In this document: positions 1 through 8,705 of the stretch, piece after piece
Layout of the letters: each line of letters begins with the position of its first letter
Numbering within the stretch: the first letter of the stretch is position 1
From: Alphaproteobacteria bacterium
GTDB lineage: Bacteria > Pseudomonadota > Alphaproteobacteria > RF32 > CAG-239
Length of the DNA: 64,000 bases
Direction of reading: 5' to 3'
Assembly (NCBI GenBank): GCA_017626035.1
Contig: JAGAJR010000027.1
Location: 1 to 64,000 of the forward strand
Translations under genes and position numbers: made by a program
Notes under the pieces: generated by a model
Database searches by the model: none
What the model was told of the DNA's origin: nothing
Seen by the model: only the letters and a program-made list of their open reading frames with translations

Positions 1-32
1 AAGCCGATGCCTTACCACTTGGCGACACCCCA
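1..32 (-). tRNA. tRNA-Gln, 5' portion only (cut by window edge)
   Basis: Read on the minus strand, the first 32 bases give a tRNA 5' half: acceptor strand TGGGGTG, then CGCCAAGTGGTAAGGC for the D arm, and the start of the anticodon stem. A 5' TGGGGT with this D arm is typical of bacterial tRNA-Gln. The anticodon lies outside the window, so the isotype is inferred. Confidence 0.6.
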
Positions 33-213
33 ACAAAAAACTGTCCTCACATATTTTGAATTTTCATTCAAAACAGCAGAAGTGGTATTTCTGCCGACAG
101 CCTCGATAAAACTCAAACGCGGGCAAGCGTTGTTTCTGTTTATCTTCAATTGTGAGTTTATATCTAAGGCAAAAATTTTATTATTGCAAGCTTTTTTTAG
201 AGATTTTTATATT

Positions 214-1089
214 TTATTTTTTCAAGCGTTTTTTCTGCATTTGTTTTTTCTTTTCCTCTTTAGCTTTCAAAACATCCAAATCCCGTTCTGTTGCAATTTT
301 ATCCAAGATTGTTTTAACGACCAAATCAATCTCTTTATTTTCGCTGTAATCGGCGGGAAGAGCGAAATTGACACGATTGTCGATCAGGAGTTTCATGGCT
401 TTTTTCTTGGAATGGCTTTTCGGTTTATAAACGGCGATGGCTGTTCCGCCTCTTTCTTTTGTCAGTTTCATTGATGGAATGTCGGTCATTCCGTCGCCGA
501 AATAAATCATCCGGTTAAACGGAATAGGGCGTTCATCGTCAGGCGTATATTCATTGACGGCAATATCGTCGTTTTTGCTCAGGCCTTTATTGATTTTGGA
601 AAGAAACTGGGTTTTGATGCTGTAATTGATAATACGAGCCGGCCAGACGGGAGTGCCGTCCTCGCCGAAGGCATAAGAACAGGCAAAAACATCTTTAAAA
701 TATTGGCGGATGGATGTTCCTTCGACAATTTCTTCATATCCGGAGGAGATGATATAATGTTCGATTTCCAAATCTAAAGCCTTGCCGAAATTATTGATTC
801 TTTCAAACCAGTCGCTGACGCCGTTGTAATATTCAACGTCTTTTCCGAAATTGTTTAAAGCTTCTCGGGTTAATTTCAGTTTTTTGTCTTTGGCGACTTT
901 CATAAAATAATACATACTTCCCGTAATTTGGTCGGCTCCGTTGTTGGCGGACCAAAGATTGGCTCTTTTCCAAAAAGTATTAGGCTTCATTCCCAAAGCG
1001 GGAATAAGGCTGAAATCCTGCATATAAGATGAACTTAAGGTCTCATCAAAGTCGTAGATTAATGCTACTTTTGTGGTATTTTTCGCCAT
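214..1089 (-). CDS. HAD-superfamily phosphatase-like protein
   Basis: A 291-residue cytosolic protein of the haloacid dehalogenase superfamily, which transfers phosphoryl groups through an aspartyl intermediate. Motif I is DFDETLSS at about residue 13 and motif IV is FGDGMTDIPSMK at about residue 195, both intact. The long segment between them is a cap, and the C-terminus is a basic, Lys-rich tail. An AAGGGAGA ribosome site lies about ten bases before the ATG. It is divergent from glyS. The phosphoserine phosphatase-like branch is likely, but the substrate is not evident. A second, unrelated HAD protein lies at 5318-5905. Confidence 0.75.
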   Translation of the reverse strand: MAKNTTKVALIYDFDETLSSSYMQDFSLIPALGMKPNTFWKRANLWSANNGADQITGSMYYFMKVAKDKKLKLTREALNNFGKDVEYYNGVSDWFERINNFGKALDLEIEHYIISSGYEEIVEGTSIRQYFKDVFACSYAFGEDGTPVWPARIINYSIKTQFLSKINKGLSKNDDIAVNEYTPDDERPIPFNRMIYFGDGMTDIPSMKLTKERGGTAIAVYKPKSHSKKKAMKLLIDNRVNFALPADYSENKEIDLVVKTILDKIATERDLDVLKAKEEKKKQMQKKRLKK

Positions 1090-1174
1090 GGTATGATTAT
1101 CTCCCTTGCATTTTTGATTCAGGTATTATAAAACGAATAAGTTAAAATTTAATATATAAAAGAGGAATTTAAAT

Positions 1175-2539
1175 ATGGTAGCAACATCTATGGACCAATT
1201 GGTCTCCCTTTGTAAGCGTCGCGGTTTTATTTTTCAGAACTCCGATATTTACGGCGGCTTGCAGGGCGTGTATGATTATGGTCCGCTGGGCGTGGAATTG
1301 AAAAATAATTTGAAAAACGCTTGGTGGAGAGCCATGGTTTATGAACGGGATGACGTTGAAGGTCTGGATGCGGCTATTTTAACAAACCAGAAAGTTCTGC
1401 ATTATTCCGGACACGAAGACACATTCTCTGATCCGATGACCGATTGTCGGAAATGCAAAGGACGTTTTCGTGCCGACCATATTAAAGACGGAAAATGTCC
1501 GAACTGCGGGTCAACGGATTTAACCGAGCCTCGTCCGTTTAATTTAATGTTTAAGACGGCAATCGGACCGGTTGACGACGGAAGTTCTTTTGGCTATCTG
1601 CGTCCGGAAACGGCACAGGCTATTTTTACCCAGTTTAAAAACGTCGTCGATTCAACATCCCGCAAATTGCCGTTTGGTATTGCCCAAATCGGAAAGTCTT
1701 TCCGCAACGAAATTACACCGAGAAACTTTATTTTCCGTGTTCGTGAGTTTGAACAGGCTGAATTGGAATATTTCGTTATGCCGGGAGAAGATGAAAAATG
1801 GCATGAACTCTGGAAAGAAGCACGCATTAAATGGTGGGAAGAGCAGGGATTGAAACGCGAAAACATCAATATCTATACAACGCCGAAAGAAGATTTGGCT
1901 CACTATGCCAAAGCTTGTTACGATATTGAATATCAGTTTCCGCATGGCATGGAAGAACTGGAGGGAATTGCCAACCGCACGGATTATGACTTGGGTAATC
2001 ATACCAAAGCCCAGGAAGAAATGAACCTGACGTCTCATTGCCATGCCAATTCTGATTCAACTCAGAAATTGTGTATTATGGATGATAATAACAAATGGGT
2101 GGTGCCTTTTGTAATTGAACCGTCCATGGGGGTTGACCGCGGCGTTTTGGCCGTAATGACCGAAGCCTATACGGAAGAAGATTTGGGCGAAGGTAACAGC
2201 CGTATTGTTCTGAAACTGAAAAAACACTTGGCTCCGATTAAAGTTGCCGTTATCCCGCTGAAGAAAAATAATGAGCAGATTATGAACAAATGCCATGAAA
2301 TCAAACAAAATCTGTTGAAGTTGGGTATCGGCCGGGTCGCTTTGGAGAATACCGGAAATATCGGTAAGGCATATCGTCGTCATGATGAAATCGGAACTCC
2401 GTTGTGTATTACGGTTGACTTTGAAACAATTGAGCAACAGCCGGAATCCGTAACCATCCGTGATAGAGATACGATGGAACAACATCGTGTAAATGTAGCA
2501 GATTTGCCGCAATATTTACGCGATTATTTCAATAACTAA
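1175..2539 (+). CDS. glyS: Glycyl-tRNA synthetase, single-chain (eukaryote/archaea-like) type
   Basis: Class II aminoacyl-tRNA synthetase that charges tRNA-Gly, of the homodimeric single-chain type rather than the bacterial GlyQ/GlyS tetramer. The diagnostic motif LRPETAQ lies at residues 142-148. A zinc ribbon precedes it (Cys 91, 94, 108, 111). The motif 3 region [10 protein letters not shown] is followed by the anticodon-binding domain (about residues 355-454). At 454 residues it is a normal compact bacterial member. An AGAGG ribosome site precedes the ATG. Most alphaproteobacteria carry the tetrameric enzyme, so this type is notable. It is followed by a terminator shared with the convergent membrane-protein gene. 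Confidence 0.93.
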   Translation: MVATSMDQLVSLCKRRGFIFQNSDIYGGLQGVYDYGPLGVELKNNLKNAWWRAMVYERDDVEGLDAAILTNQKVLHYSGHEDTFSDPMTDCRKCKGRFRADHIKDGKCPNCGSTDLTEPRPFNLMFKTAIGPVDDGSSFGYLRPETAQAIFTQFKNVVDSTSRKLPFGIAQIGKSFRNEITPRNFIFRVREFEQAELEYFVMPGEDEKWHELWKEARIKWWEEQGLKRENINIYTTPKEDLAHYAKACYDIEYQFPHGMEELEGIANRTDYDLGNHTKAQEEMNLTSHCHANSDSTQKLCIMDDNNKWVVPFVIEPSMGVDRGVLAVMTEAYTEEDLGEGNSRIVLKLKKHLAPIKVAVIPLKKNNEQIMNKCHEIKQNLLKLGIGRVALENTGNIGKAYRRHDEIGTPLCITVDFETIEQQPESVTIRDRDTMEQHRVNVADLPQYLRDYFNN

Positions 2540-2556
2540 GCTGAGAATAAAAAGAA

Positions 2557-2588
2557 ATCCCCTCCGTCACATTGTGATTGGAGGGGAT
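2557..2588. terminator. Bidirectional terminator between glyS and a membrane-protein gene
   Basis: Arms ATCCCCTCC and GGAGGGGAT enclose a 14-base loop. A-rich sequence lies on the left and T-rich on the right, so it can serve both convergent genes. Confidence 0.75.
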
Positions 2589-2607
2589 ATTCTTTGGATT
2601 GTTGTTT

Positions 2608-3123
2608 TTAAGCATTTCTCCAGGCGTCTGCAACATATTCCGAAACACTCTTCCATGTTTTCCTAAGCACCTTTACCAAAAAGGTAAAAATTCCGATTAA
2701 GAAAAAGACGGCACTGGGGATACCCGAAAACCACAGAACCTCCAAGCTGGGGGTAATGTCGAAGAATATTTGAGCCATACTCCTTGACACAAAGGCTAAA
2801 ACGACAAAGCCCAGGCCTGAAGCAGCGGCGATGAAGCAGAGTAACTGATACCAGTAATCACGGCGGCTCCAACAATCTTCCCGTTCTTTCCATACACACC
2901 CAGCAGCTATGCAGAAGAGCCAGAGGGCGGAAGCGGCGAGAAGAACACCGAAACCTTCACGAAGAAGTTGTACGGAGAGGCTGGTTATCTGTATACCGCA
3001 AAAGTATTCTGCGACAAGAAACGAACCGTAGCCGAGAATGCCGATGATGATGAGTACCAGTGCTTTTGTTGCACCATTTTGATTTACGAACCATTTGAAT
3101 GGTTTGAAAACGAATTTTAACAT
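2608..3123 (-). CDS. Hypothetical multi-pass inner-membrane protein
   Basis: No family is recognised. About 171 residues from the preferred start MLKFVFKP. Predicted membrane helices lie near residues 20-40, 55-75, 95-120 and 128-150, with a basic N-terminus and a Trp/Arg-rich loop (WKEREDCWSRRDYW) between helices 2 and 3. The same frame extends upstream to an ATG at 3162 and a TTG at 3201, and none of the three starts has a strong ribosome site, so the start is uncertain. It lies convergent to glyS and shares its terminator. Confidence 0.6.
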   Translation of the reverse strand: MLKFVFKPFKWFVNQNGATKALVLIIIGILGYGSFLVAEYFCGIQITSLSVQLLREGFGVLLAASALWLFCIAAGCVWKEREDCWSRRDYWYQLLCFIAAASGLGFVVLAFVSRSMAQIFFDITPSLEVLWFSGIPSAVFFLIGIFTFLVKVLRKTWKSVSEYVADAWRNA

Positions 3124-3240
3124 AGTCTTAATATATTTAATATGATTTACGGTTATAACCATATCATATTTTTGATAGGGGTGCAAGGACAAAATTGACA
3201 AAATATGTTACGCTTTTATGACAAAAATTTAAAATAGAAA

Positions 3241-3280
3241 AACGCTTAAAAATTGTTGGAGCAATTTTAAGCGTTTTTTT
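3241..3280. terminator. Strong hairpin terminator
   Basis: Arms AACGCTTAAAAATTG and CAATTTTAAGCGTT pair with one bulged A and are followed by seven T residues. On the minus strand it ends the small ORF at 3331-3465. The rest of the 3202-3564 gap holds only that ORF and AT-rich sequence. Confidence 0.75.
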
Positions 3281-3330
3281 CTTAGTTGTTTAGCAGAAAT
3301 CAATGTTGGAGCATTAATCTCTGAGAGTTA

Positions 3331-3465
3331 TTACAAACACGAAGCTTGTTCTGGACTTTTTTCATCGTTCAGCATCATAATCGCTTGAATAAGTCCAAGA
3401 AAAATCATGCCAAAGAAGATAGCGATTGAAGCATATCCCATGACTTGTGCAATTAAAGTTCCCAT
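3331..3465 (-). CDS. Possible 44-residue small membrane protein
   Basis: A short ORF starting MGTLIAQVMGYASIAIFF and ending NDEKSPEQASCL, in a gap that otherwise lacks genes. One membrane helix (about residues 8-32) is followed by a short charged tail, the usual form of small single-span proteins. A strong terminator lies 50 bases downstream on the same strand, which supports a transcript. Against it, no ribosome site is seen before the ATG. No family recognised. Confidence 0.35.
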   Translation of the reverse strand: MGTLIAQVMGYASIAIFFGMIFLGLIQAIMMLNDEKSPEQASCL

Positions 3466-3564
3466 GATGTAAATTTTATGATGATTTATAGTAAATACAA
3501 AATCTTTAAAAGTTCTGTATTTATTTTTACTCCATTTTGCTTAATGCTGCAACAAAAAATTTTG

Positions 3565-5202
3565 TTAATTTTCTATTTTTTTACTTTCTGTTTGGTCTTT
3601 TATAATTTCGGAATATAACATTAATCCGCCGTCCAGAATATATATGTTGTCAAATCCTCTGTTGGTAAGAATACAAGAAGCGATATAAGCCGTGCGGCCT
3701 CTCATGCAATACAATACAACCTTTTTGTCATGTGGAATTGAATCCAGATTGTTGCGGATGGCTTCAACCGGGATGTTGACGGCGTTTGGCAAATGATAGT
3801 CGTCAAAGTCGGCTTTGGAACGGACGTCGATAATCATCATGTCTTCATTGCTGTCAATATCCTGAAAAGAAACGGTTTTCATCCTTTTTTCCAAAATATT
3901 CGCAGCCATGGACGCCAGATTGTTGACAGCGTCTTTTCCTCGGCTGAACGGCGGAGAATAACAAACTTCCAGTTCTTGCAAATCCCAGACTTTGGCGTTC
4001 ATTTTAATGGCCATGGAAATAATATCCAAACGTTTGTCTATACCGTTTTTGCCAATGCCTTGAGCTCCGAGAATTTTTCCGTTCTTGTCAAAAAGCAGTT
4101 TTAATAAAACCAACTCGCTTCCCGGCAGATAAGGAGCATGTGTCCAGTCGTATAACAAAACCGATTGATAAGCGATTCCGGCATCTTTGAGAATCTTTTC
4201 ATTGGCTCCGACTGCGGCTGCTGTATAACGGAAAATCTTGCTGATAGCCGTATTGAGGGCATGGGTGAATTTGCTTTTTTCTCCCCCGAGATGGTCGGCG
4301 ATGACCTGAGCTTGCTTGACGGCAAGGCCTGCTTGAGCCATGCGGGTAGGCTTACGGGTAATAAAATTGGTAACTTCCACGTCATCTCCGGCGGCATAAA
4401 TGTCTTTGTCTGACGTCTGCATATATTCATTGACTTTTAATCCGCCGCTGTCGCCAATTTCCAATTCGGCGAGGATGCCCAGTTTAACATCCGGTTTCGA
4501 ACCGGTAGCAATGATTGCAATATCGTAGTCTAATTGTTTGCCGGATGACAAAGAAACCTTTTTGTCATCAAAGGCAATAACACTTTCGTGCAAATACAGC
4601 CGAATACCGTTTTCACGGAGATGATTGTGCAGCGTAACGGCCATGTCATAATCCAAAGCCGGAAGAATATGGTTCGAGCTTTCAATGATGGATGTTTCAA
4701 TATCAAGCTGACGGAGGCTTTCTGACATTTCCACTCCGATATATCCCCCTCCGACAATAACGGCCTTTTTAACTTCATTGAGTTTAATGAAATCTTTAAT
4801 CCGCTCAACCGAAGCCAGATTATGAATGGTAAAGACCTGATCGGTCAAAACCCCGTCAATATCCGGTCGGTATTGGGCGGAACCGATGGTAACAATCAGT
4901 TTGTCGTAATATTCATCGTCTTGCCCGGCAATGCTGACTGTTTTGTTTTCTCGGTTGATGTTTGTAACTTCGGAATTAAGACGGGCATCAATATTGTAGA
5001 GTTTTTTCAGTAATTCAACGGATGCGGAAATAAGATCGTCGCGTCCGGCCGTTCCTGCCAGATAATAATTAAGCCCGCAGTTGGATACGGAAATCTCATC
5101 GTCCTTTTCCAGAATGAGGATTTCATCATTTTCATTTAAGCGTCTTAATCTGGTGGCTGCGGTTGTCCCGGCGGCACCACCTCCGATAATCAATATTCTC
5201 AT
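3565..5202 (-). CDS. FAD/NAD(P) disulfide oxidoreductase with C-terminal rhodanese domain (CoA-disulfide reductase type)
   Basis: A two-dinucleotide-binding-domain flavoprotein fused to a rhodanese domain, the architecture of CoA-disulfide reductase/persulfide reductase. It begins with the FAD fold (ILIIGGGAAG), followed by the single redox cysteine in SVSNCGLNYY (about residue 42), a second Rossmann motif for NAD(P)H (VIVGGGYIG), and the FAD motif DIYAAGDD. The C-terminal 100 residues are the rhodanese domain with loop CMRGRT. The start is set at the second ATG: GGA lies eight bases before it but only three before the upstream ATG at 5211. The likely role is thiol or persulfide redox balance. 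About 545 residues, normal for the family. Confidence 0.85.
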   Translation of the reverse strand: MRILIIGGGAAGTTAATRLRRLNENDEILILEKDDEISVSNCGLNYYLAGTAGRDDLISASVELLKKLYNIDARLNSEVTNINRENKTVSIAGQDDEYYDKLIVTIGSAQYRPDIDGVLTDQVFTIHNLASVERIKDFIKLNEVKKAVIVGGGYIGVEMSESLRQLDIETSIIESSNHILPALDYDMAVTLHNHLRENGIRLYLHESVIAFDDKKVSLSSGKQLDYDIAIIATGSKPDVKLGILAELEIGDSGGLKVNEYMQTSDKDIYAAGDDVEVTNFITRKPTRMAQAGLAVKQAQVIADHLGGEKSKFTHALNTAISKIFRYTAAAVGANEKILKDAGIAYQSVLLYDWTHAPYLPGSELVLLKLLFDKNGKILGAQGIGKNGIDKRLDIISMAIKMNAKVWDLQELEVCYSPPFSRGKDAVNNLASMAANILEKRMKTVSFQDIDSNEDMMIIDVRSKADFDDYHLPNAVNIPVEAIRNNLDSIPHDKKVVLYCMRGRTAYIASCILTNRGFDNIYILDGGLMLYSEIIKDQTESKKIEN

Positions 5203-5272
5203 TTCATACATCCTTTCTTTGTTGGCTTTCCAGATGTGTCATGAGCTATATGTATGCCCGCTTTAAAAGAAA

Positions 5273-5298
5273 TCAAGACAGCACAAAGGCTGTCTTGA
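5273..5298 (-). terminator. Terminator of the HAD gene at 5318
   Basis: Perfect ten-base arms TCAAGACAGC/GCTGTCTTGA with a six-base loop. On the minus strand it is followed by a T-rich run, just after the stop codon of the HAD gene. Confidence 0.7.
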
Positions 5299-5317
5299 AA
5301 ATGAGAAAAACGGAGCA

Positions 5318-5905
5318 TTAAACCAGTTTGAGAATATCTTCGGCGTTTTTGACCGGAATAATGCCGGAATGGTCGATTTGTTCCCAGATAGGTTCGTGAT
5401 ATTTGTTTTGAAACCACAGGGGAAAGGTTACAACACCTTTGCCCAGAGCCGCGTTCTTCGGATGATCGTCGCAAAAGAATGTCTGGTCATAGCCTTTGAC
5501 AACTTCCTGCAAAGCCTGTTTTTTCGAACCGCCTCTTTCCGTACAAACGAGTTTGTCAAAAACGTCTCCGAAAACCTGCAGAAGATTTTGAGCACGTTTG
5601 CTTTTAATTTCCTCTTTGTCGGAAACACTGGTAACAATCGCCAAATCAAAGCCTTGGGCTTTCAGTTTCTGCACCAGTTCGGGCATGTCCGGCATGGCGG
5701 GAAGCTTGGTTAAGATGTCCGAGTTGTCGAAGTATCGGCCGAATTCCATGTAGGGAGCGGGATTTTTAAGGTAGTCAAAAATAACTCCGTCCCAAAGCCC
5801 TTGCGAAAGTTTCTGTCCGGTAAATTCTTCGAAAACATCTTTCATCGGTCCCCATAAGTTGAGAAGAACTCCGTCGACGTCAAAAATAAATAATCTCTTC
5901 ATCAT
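5318..5905 (-). CDS. HAD-superfamily hydrolase, small
   Basis: A 195-residue HAD protein beginning MMKRLFIFDVDGVLLN, with motif I DVDG at the very N-terminus. Motif II is the VTS in AIVTSVSD, the motif III lysine lies in the KQALQEV region, and the acidic motif IV is FCDDHPKNA. A small helical cap sits between motifs I and II. The frame stays open upstream, but that part would encode a Lys/Ile-rich stretch unlike the family, so the start is placed here. A good promoter lies about 50 bases upstream. Substrate unknown; the phosphoglycolate-phosphatase-like branch is plausible. Confidence 0.75.
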   Translation of the reverse strand: MMKRLFIFDVDGVLLNLWGPMKDVFEEFTGQKLSQGLWDGVIFDYLKNPAPYMEFGRYFDNSDILTKLPAMPDMPELVQKLKAQGFDLAIVTSVSDKEEIKSKRAQNLLQVFGDVFDKLVCTERGGSKKQALQEVVKGYDQTFFCDDHPKNAALGKGVVTFPLWFQNKYHEPIWEQIDHSGIIPVKNAEDILKLV

Positions 5906-5951
5906 TTTTAAATATTTAGAGTGAAACATAAAAATCAAATTAAGTATGAAG

Positions 5952-5980
5952 ATAATATGTTGTGTCCAATATTTTGTCAA
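5952..5980 (-). promoter_or_regulatory. Sigma-70-type promoter for the HAD gene
   Basis: On the minus strand, -35 TTGACA and -10 TATTAT are separated by exactly 17 bases, with the start site expected about 40 bases before the HAD start codon. Confidence 0.65.
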
Positions 5981-6097
5981 GATTGTTTTGAAAATAGCAT
6001 TTATGCTGTTTTTTTGCTTGACTCTTGTCCGCATTCCTTATATAAAGCAAGCAAATTAATAGGTTTTTTACCATTAAGATAAGTATGTAACATATAA

Positions 6098-6142
6098 CAC
6101 GCCAAGGCGTGCCGCCAGTCAGCGAGGGTTCGCACACTGGCG
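6098..6142. repeat. GC-rich palindromic element upstream of ffh
   Basis: Two consecutive hairpins: CACGCC/GGCGTG with a two-base loop at 6098-6111, then CGCCAGT/ACTGGCG at 6113-6142 with an inner GCGA/TCGC stem. The block is clearly richer in G and C than its surroundings and sits in a 384-base gap with no convincing gene. Confidence 0.6.
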
Positions 6143-6166
6143 TGCAATAGTATGTAGGCACTTGTT
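6140..6166 (+). repeat. 27-bp direct repeat, copy 1
   Basis: The unit running from GCGTGCAATAG to GGCACTTGTT is identical to 6240-6266. The two copies start exactly 100 bases apart and bracket a 73-base GC-rich segment. Confidence 0.85.
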
Positions 6167-6239
6167 CCGAGATAGTGGCTGCGGATAGCAACGCGGTTTC
6201 GGGGCAAGAGGTGGAGTGGTAATCGCTCAGGCCGTGCCT

Positions 6240-6266
6240 GCGTGCAATAGTATGTAGGCACTTGTT
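6240..6266 (+). repeat. 27-bp direct repeat, copy 2
   Basis: Identical to 6140-6166. It ends ten bases before the AAGGA ribosome site of ffh, so the element abuts the ffh translation start region. Confidence 0.85.
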
Positions 6267-6289
6267 TTGAAAAATGAAGGATTAAAACG

Positions 6290-7666
6290 ATTTTTGAGGC
6301 ATTAAGTGACAAATTAAGCTCGGCTTTTTCCAAGATAACCTCCCGGGGTGTTCTGAATGAAAAAGATATTGACGAGGCAATGCGTGAAATCCGCATAGCT
6401 TTGCTTGAGGCCGACGTGTCTCTTCCGGTGGTTAAATCCTTTATTGCCCAGGTTAAAGAACAGGCTTTGGGTGAGAAAGTCGTCAAGTCTGTCAAACCGG
6501 GACAGATGGTTATTAAAATTGTTCACGATGAGTTGGTTAAATTGCTCGGAGCCGAGAGCTCGGAGCTTAATTTAGCCGCCCAGCCGCCGGTATGTATCCT
6601 GATGGTGGGCTTGCAAGGCTCCGGTAAAACCACGACTTCGGCTAAAATAGCCAATAAACTAAAAAGCAGAAAAAAAGTATTGCTGGTTTCTTTGGATATT
6701 TATCGTCCGGCTGCTCAGGAACAATTGGCTCAACTGGCTTCACAGATTAATGTCGTGTCTTTGCCGATTATTAAAGGCGAAAAGCCGGCTGAAACGACCA
6801 AAAGAGCTTTAAGTGAGGCTAAAAAAGGCGGGTTTGAAGTTGTTATTCTGGATTCTGCCGGCCGCCTGCATATTGACAACGAATTAATGAACGAAGTTGT
6901 TGAGGTCAAGAAAATTGCCAATCCGACGGAAACTTTATTGGTTGCCGATGCCATGATAGGGCAGGATGCGTGTAATGTTGCAAAAGAGTTTAATGAAAAA
7001 GTCGGCGTTACCGGTATTGTTTTGACAAGAATTGACGGCTCGGCCAGAGCCGGTGCGGCATTGTCAATGAAAATGGTTTCCGGAGCGGCAATCAAATTCT
7101 TGGGAACAGGCGAAAAAATCGATGAGTTTGAAGAGTTTCATCCGGATCGTCTGGCCGGAAGAATTTTAGGGCAGGGTGATGTGGTTTCATTGGTGGAAAA
7201 AGCCATTGAAAACGTAGACCATGCCGAAGCCGAGAAAATGGCTAAGAAAATGATGAAAGGCAAGTTTGATTTGGAAGATATGCTTGCCCAGTTGAAACAG
7301 GTTCAGAAGTTAGGCAGTATCGGAAACATTATCGGAATGCTTCCGGGATTGTCTAAATTCAAAAATCAGATTGAAGAAGCCGGTGTCGGTGACGGTCTGA
7401 TTAAAAAACAGGAGGCGATTATTCTTTCCATGACAATCAAGGAAAGAAGAAATCCCGACATCATCAAGGCTTCCCGCAAAAAGAGAATTGCGGCGGGAGC
7501 CGGGGTGGAGGTTCACGAAGTCAACAAGCTGCTCAAATCTTATGAGCAGATGTCGACGATGATGAAAAGAATGGGCAAAATGGGTGGCATGGGCTCCCTT
7601 TCTGCTCTGAAAAACGGTCCGTTGGGCGGAATGCTCGGCGGTATGGGAAAGGGGTTTCCGTTTTAA
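6290..7666 (+). CDS. ffh: Signal recognition particle protein Ffh (apparent AUU start)
   Basis: SRP GTPase that binds signal peptides and 4.5S RNA and docks with FtsY to target membrane proteins. The N domain reads FEALSDKLSSAFSKI, aligning without gaps to the usual MFENLSDKL opening of Ffh. G1 is GLQGSGKT at about residues 107-114; DSAGRL and TRIDG follow, then the Met-rich M domain to about residue 458. In this frame a stop lies nine codons before the first residue shown, and no ATG, GTG or TTG occurs between that stop and the first in-frame ATG at 6380, which would delete 30 residues of the N domain. An AAGGA site lies eight bases before ATT at 6290, so AUU initiation is inferred. It heads the operon with rpsP, rimM, trmD and rplS. 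Confidence 0.88.
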   Translation: MFEALSDKLSSAFSKITSRGVLNEKDIDEAMREIRIALLEADVSLPVVKSFIAQVKEQALGEKVVKSVKPGQMVIKIVHDELVKLLGAESSELNLAAQPPVCILMVGLQGSGKTTTSAKIANKLKSRKKVLLVSLDIYRPAAQEQLAQLASQINVVSLPIIKGEKPAETTKRALSEAKKGGFEVVILDSAGRLHIDNELMNEVVEVKKIANPTETLLVADAMIGQDACNVAKEFNEKVGVTGIVLTRIDGSARAGAALSMKMVSGAAIKFLGTGEKIDEFEEFHPDRLAGRILGQGDVVSLVEKAIENVDHAEAEKMAKKMMKGKFDLEDMLAQLKQVQKLGSIGNIIGMLPGLSKFKNQIEEAGVGDGLIKKQEAIILSMTIKERRNPDIIKASRKKRIAAGAGVEVHEVNKLLKSYEQMSTMMKRMGKMGGMGSLSALKNGPLGGMLGGMGKGFPF

Positions 7667-7714
7667 GCCATAAGGCGGAAATTCGAAAGTTAACTAAATT
7701 TAAGGAGAATATAA

Positions 7715-8113
7715 ATGGCAGTTCGTATCAGACTATCTCGCGGTGGTTCTAAAAAGCGTCCTTTCTATCGTATTGTTGCTGCTGACCAAAGAGCACCTCG
7801 CGATGGTAGATATATCGAAAAATTGGGTACATACAATCCTCTGTTGCCGAGAGAGCACGCAGAAAGATTGGTTATTGATCAGGATAAAGTAAAATCTTGG
7901 TTGAGCAAGGGTGCACAGCCGACAGAAAGATTGCAGAAGTTGTTTGCAAATCTGGGTCTTTGTGCTGCTCCGAAAATCAATGCACAGCCTAAAAAATCTG
8001 CTCCTAAAGCAAAAGCTCAGGAAAGAATGAAAGAAAAAGCTGAGAAAGCTGCCGCTGCTGCTGAAGCCGCAAAAGCTGCCGAAGCTGCTCCAGCAGAAGC
8101 ATCTGCTGAGTAA
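7715..8113 (+). CDS. rpsP: 30S ribosomal protein S16
   Basis: Small-subunit protein that helps assemble the 16S 5' domain. The conserved N-terminus [21 protein letters not shown] and the block [15 protein letters not shown] are present. At 132 residues it is longer than the usual 80-90 because of a C-terminal Lys/Ala-rich extension of about 45 residues, as in many alphaproteobacteria. An AAGGAG site precedes the ATG. Second gene of the SRP/ribosome operon, 48 bases after ffh. Confidence 0.96.
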   Translation: MAVRIRLSRGGSKKRPFYRIVAADQRAPRDGRYIEKLGTYNPLLPREHAERLVIDQDKVKSWLSKGAQPTERLQKLFANLGLCAAPKINAQPKKSAPKAKAQERMKEKAEKAAAAAEAAKAAEAAPAEASAE

Positions 8114-8159
8114 TTTTGTTATTATTTAATGCTTTTTTTGCACAAAACTGGAAACTGTT

Positions 8160-8705
8160 ATGGAAAATGAAAACAGGGTTTGTCTGGGAGCCGTTGTCGG
8201 AGTTCACGGTATCAGAGGCGAAGTAAAAGTAAAAAGCTTTACCGAGGTTGCCGAGGATATTGACAGTTACGGCCCTGTGGAAGACAAATCGGGAACCAAA
8301 AAGTTTACCATAAAAGTTACCGGTTATTCCAAAGGGATATTGCGGGTAAAAATCAAGGGCGTTGACGACCGTAACACTTCCGAAAGCCTGATTGGCACGG
8401 AGTTTTATGTTTCAAGAGATGTCCTGCCGGATTTGGATGAAGAAGAATTTTACCATACGGATTTAATCGGCTTGGAAGTTCGTCTTCACACAACCGGAGA
8501 AAGTATCGGCAAGGTAAGCGGAATTTATAATTTCGGAGCCGGCGACGTTTTAGAAATAAAACTCAGCGGCGGCAAGCTTGAAATGATACCTTTTACCAAG
8601 GAATATGTCCCTGAAATAAAAATTAAGGATGGTTATATTATTGTTGAATCTGCTCAGCTGAACTTTGCTGAAGATGAGGGAGAAAACATTGACAATGAAG
8701 GTTAA
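8160..8705 (+). CDS. rimM: Ribosome maturation factor RimM
   Basis: 16S rRNA processing protein that binds S19 and acts in maturation of the 30S head. The N-terminal beta-barrel opens CLGAVVGVHGIRGEVKVK, and the PRC-barrel half contains YHTDLIGLEV and the typical GAGDVLEI. 181 residues, normal length. Its 3' end overlaps the start of trmD by 11 bases, implying coupled translation in the rpsP-rimM-trmD-rplS order. Confidence 0.94.
   Translation: MENENRVCLGAVVGVHGIRGEVKVKSFTEVAEDIDSYGPVEDKSGTKKFTIKVTGYSKGILRVKIKGVDDRNTSESLIGTEFYVSRDVLPDLDEEEFYHTDLIGLEVRLHTTGESIGKVSGIYNFGAGDVLEIKLSGGKLEMIPFTKEYVPEIKIKDGYIIVESAQLNFAEDEGENIDNEG

Noticed and set aside
6001-6495. Minus-strand ORF of 164 codons over the repeat block and ffh start
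   Set aside because: It is antisense to the well-supported Ffh N domain, and its middle is translated repeat sequence, so it is a shadow.
7715-8113. Unusual long S16 tail as a fusion
   Set aside because: Ala/Lys-rich C-terminal extensions of S16 are common in alphaproteobacteria.
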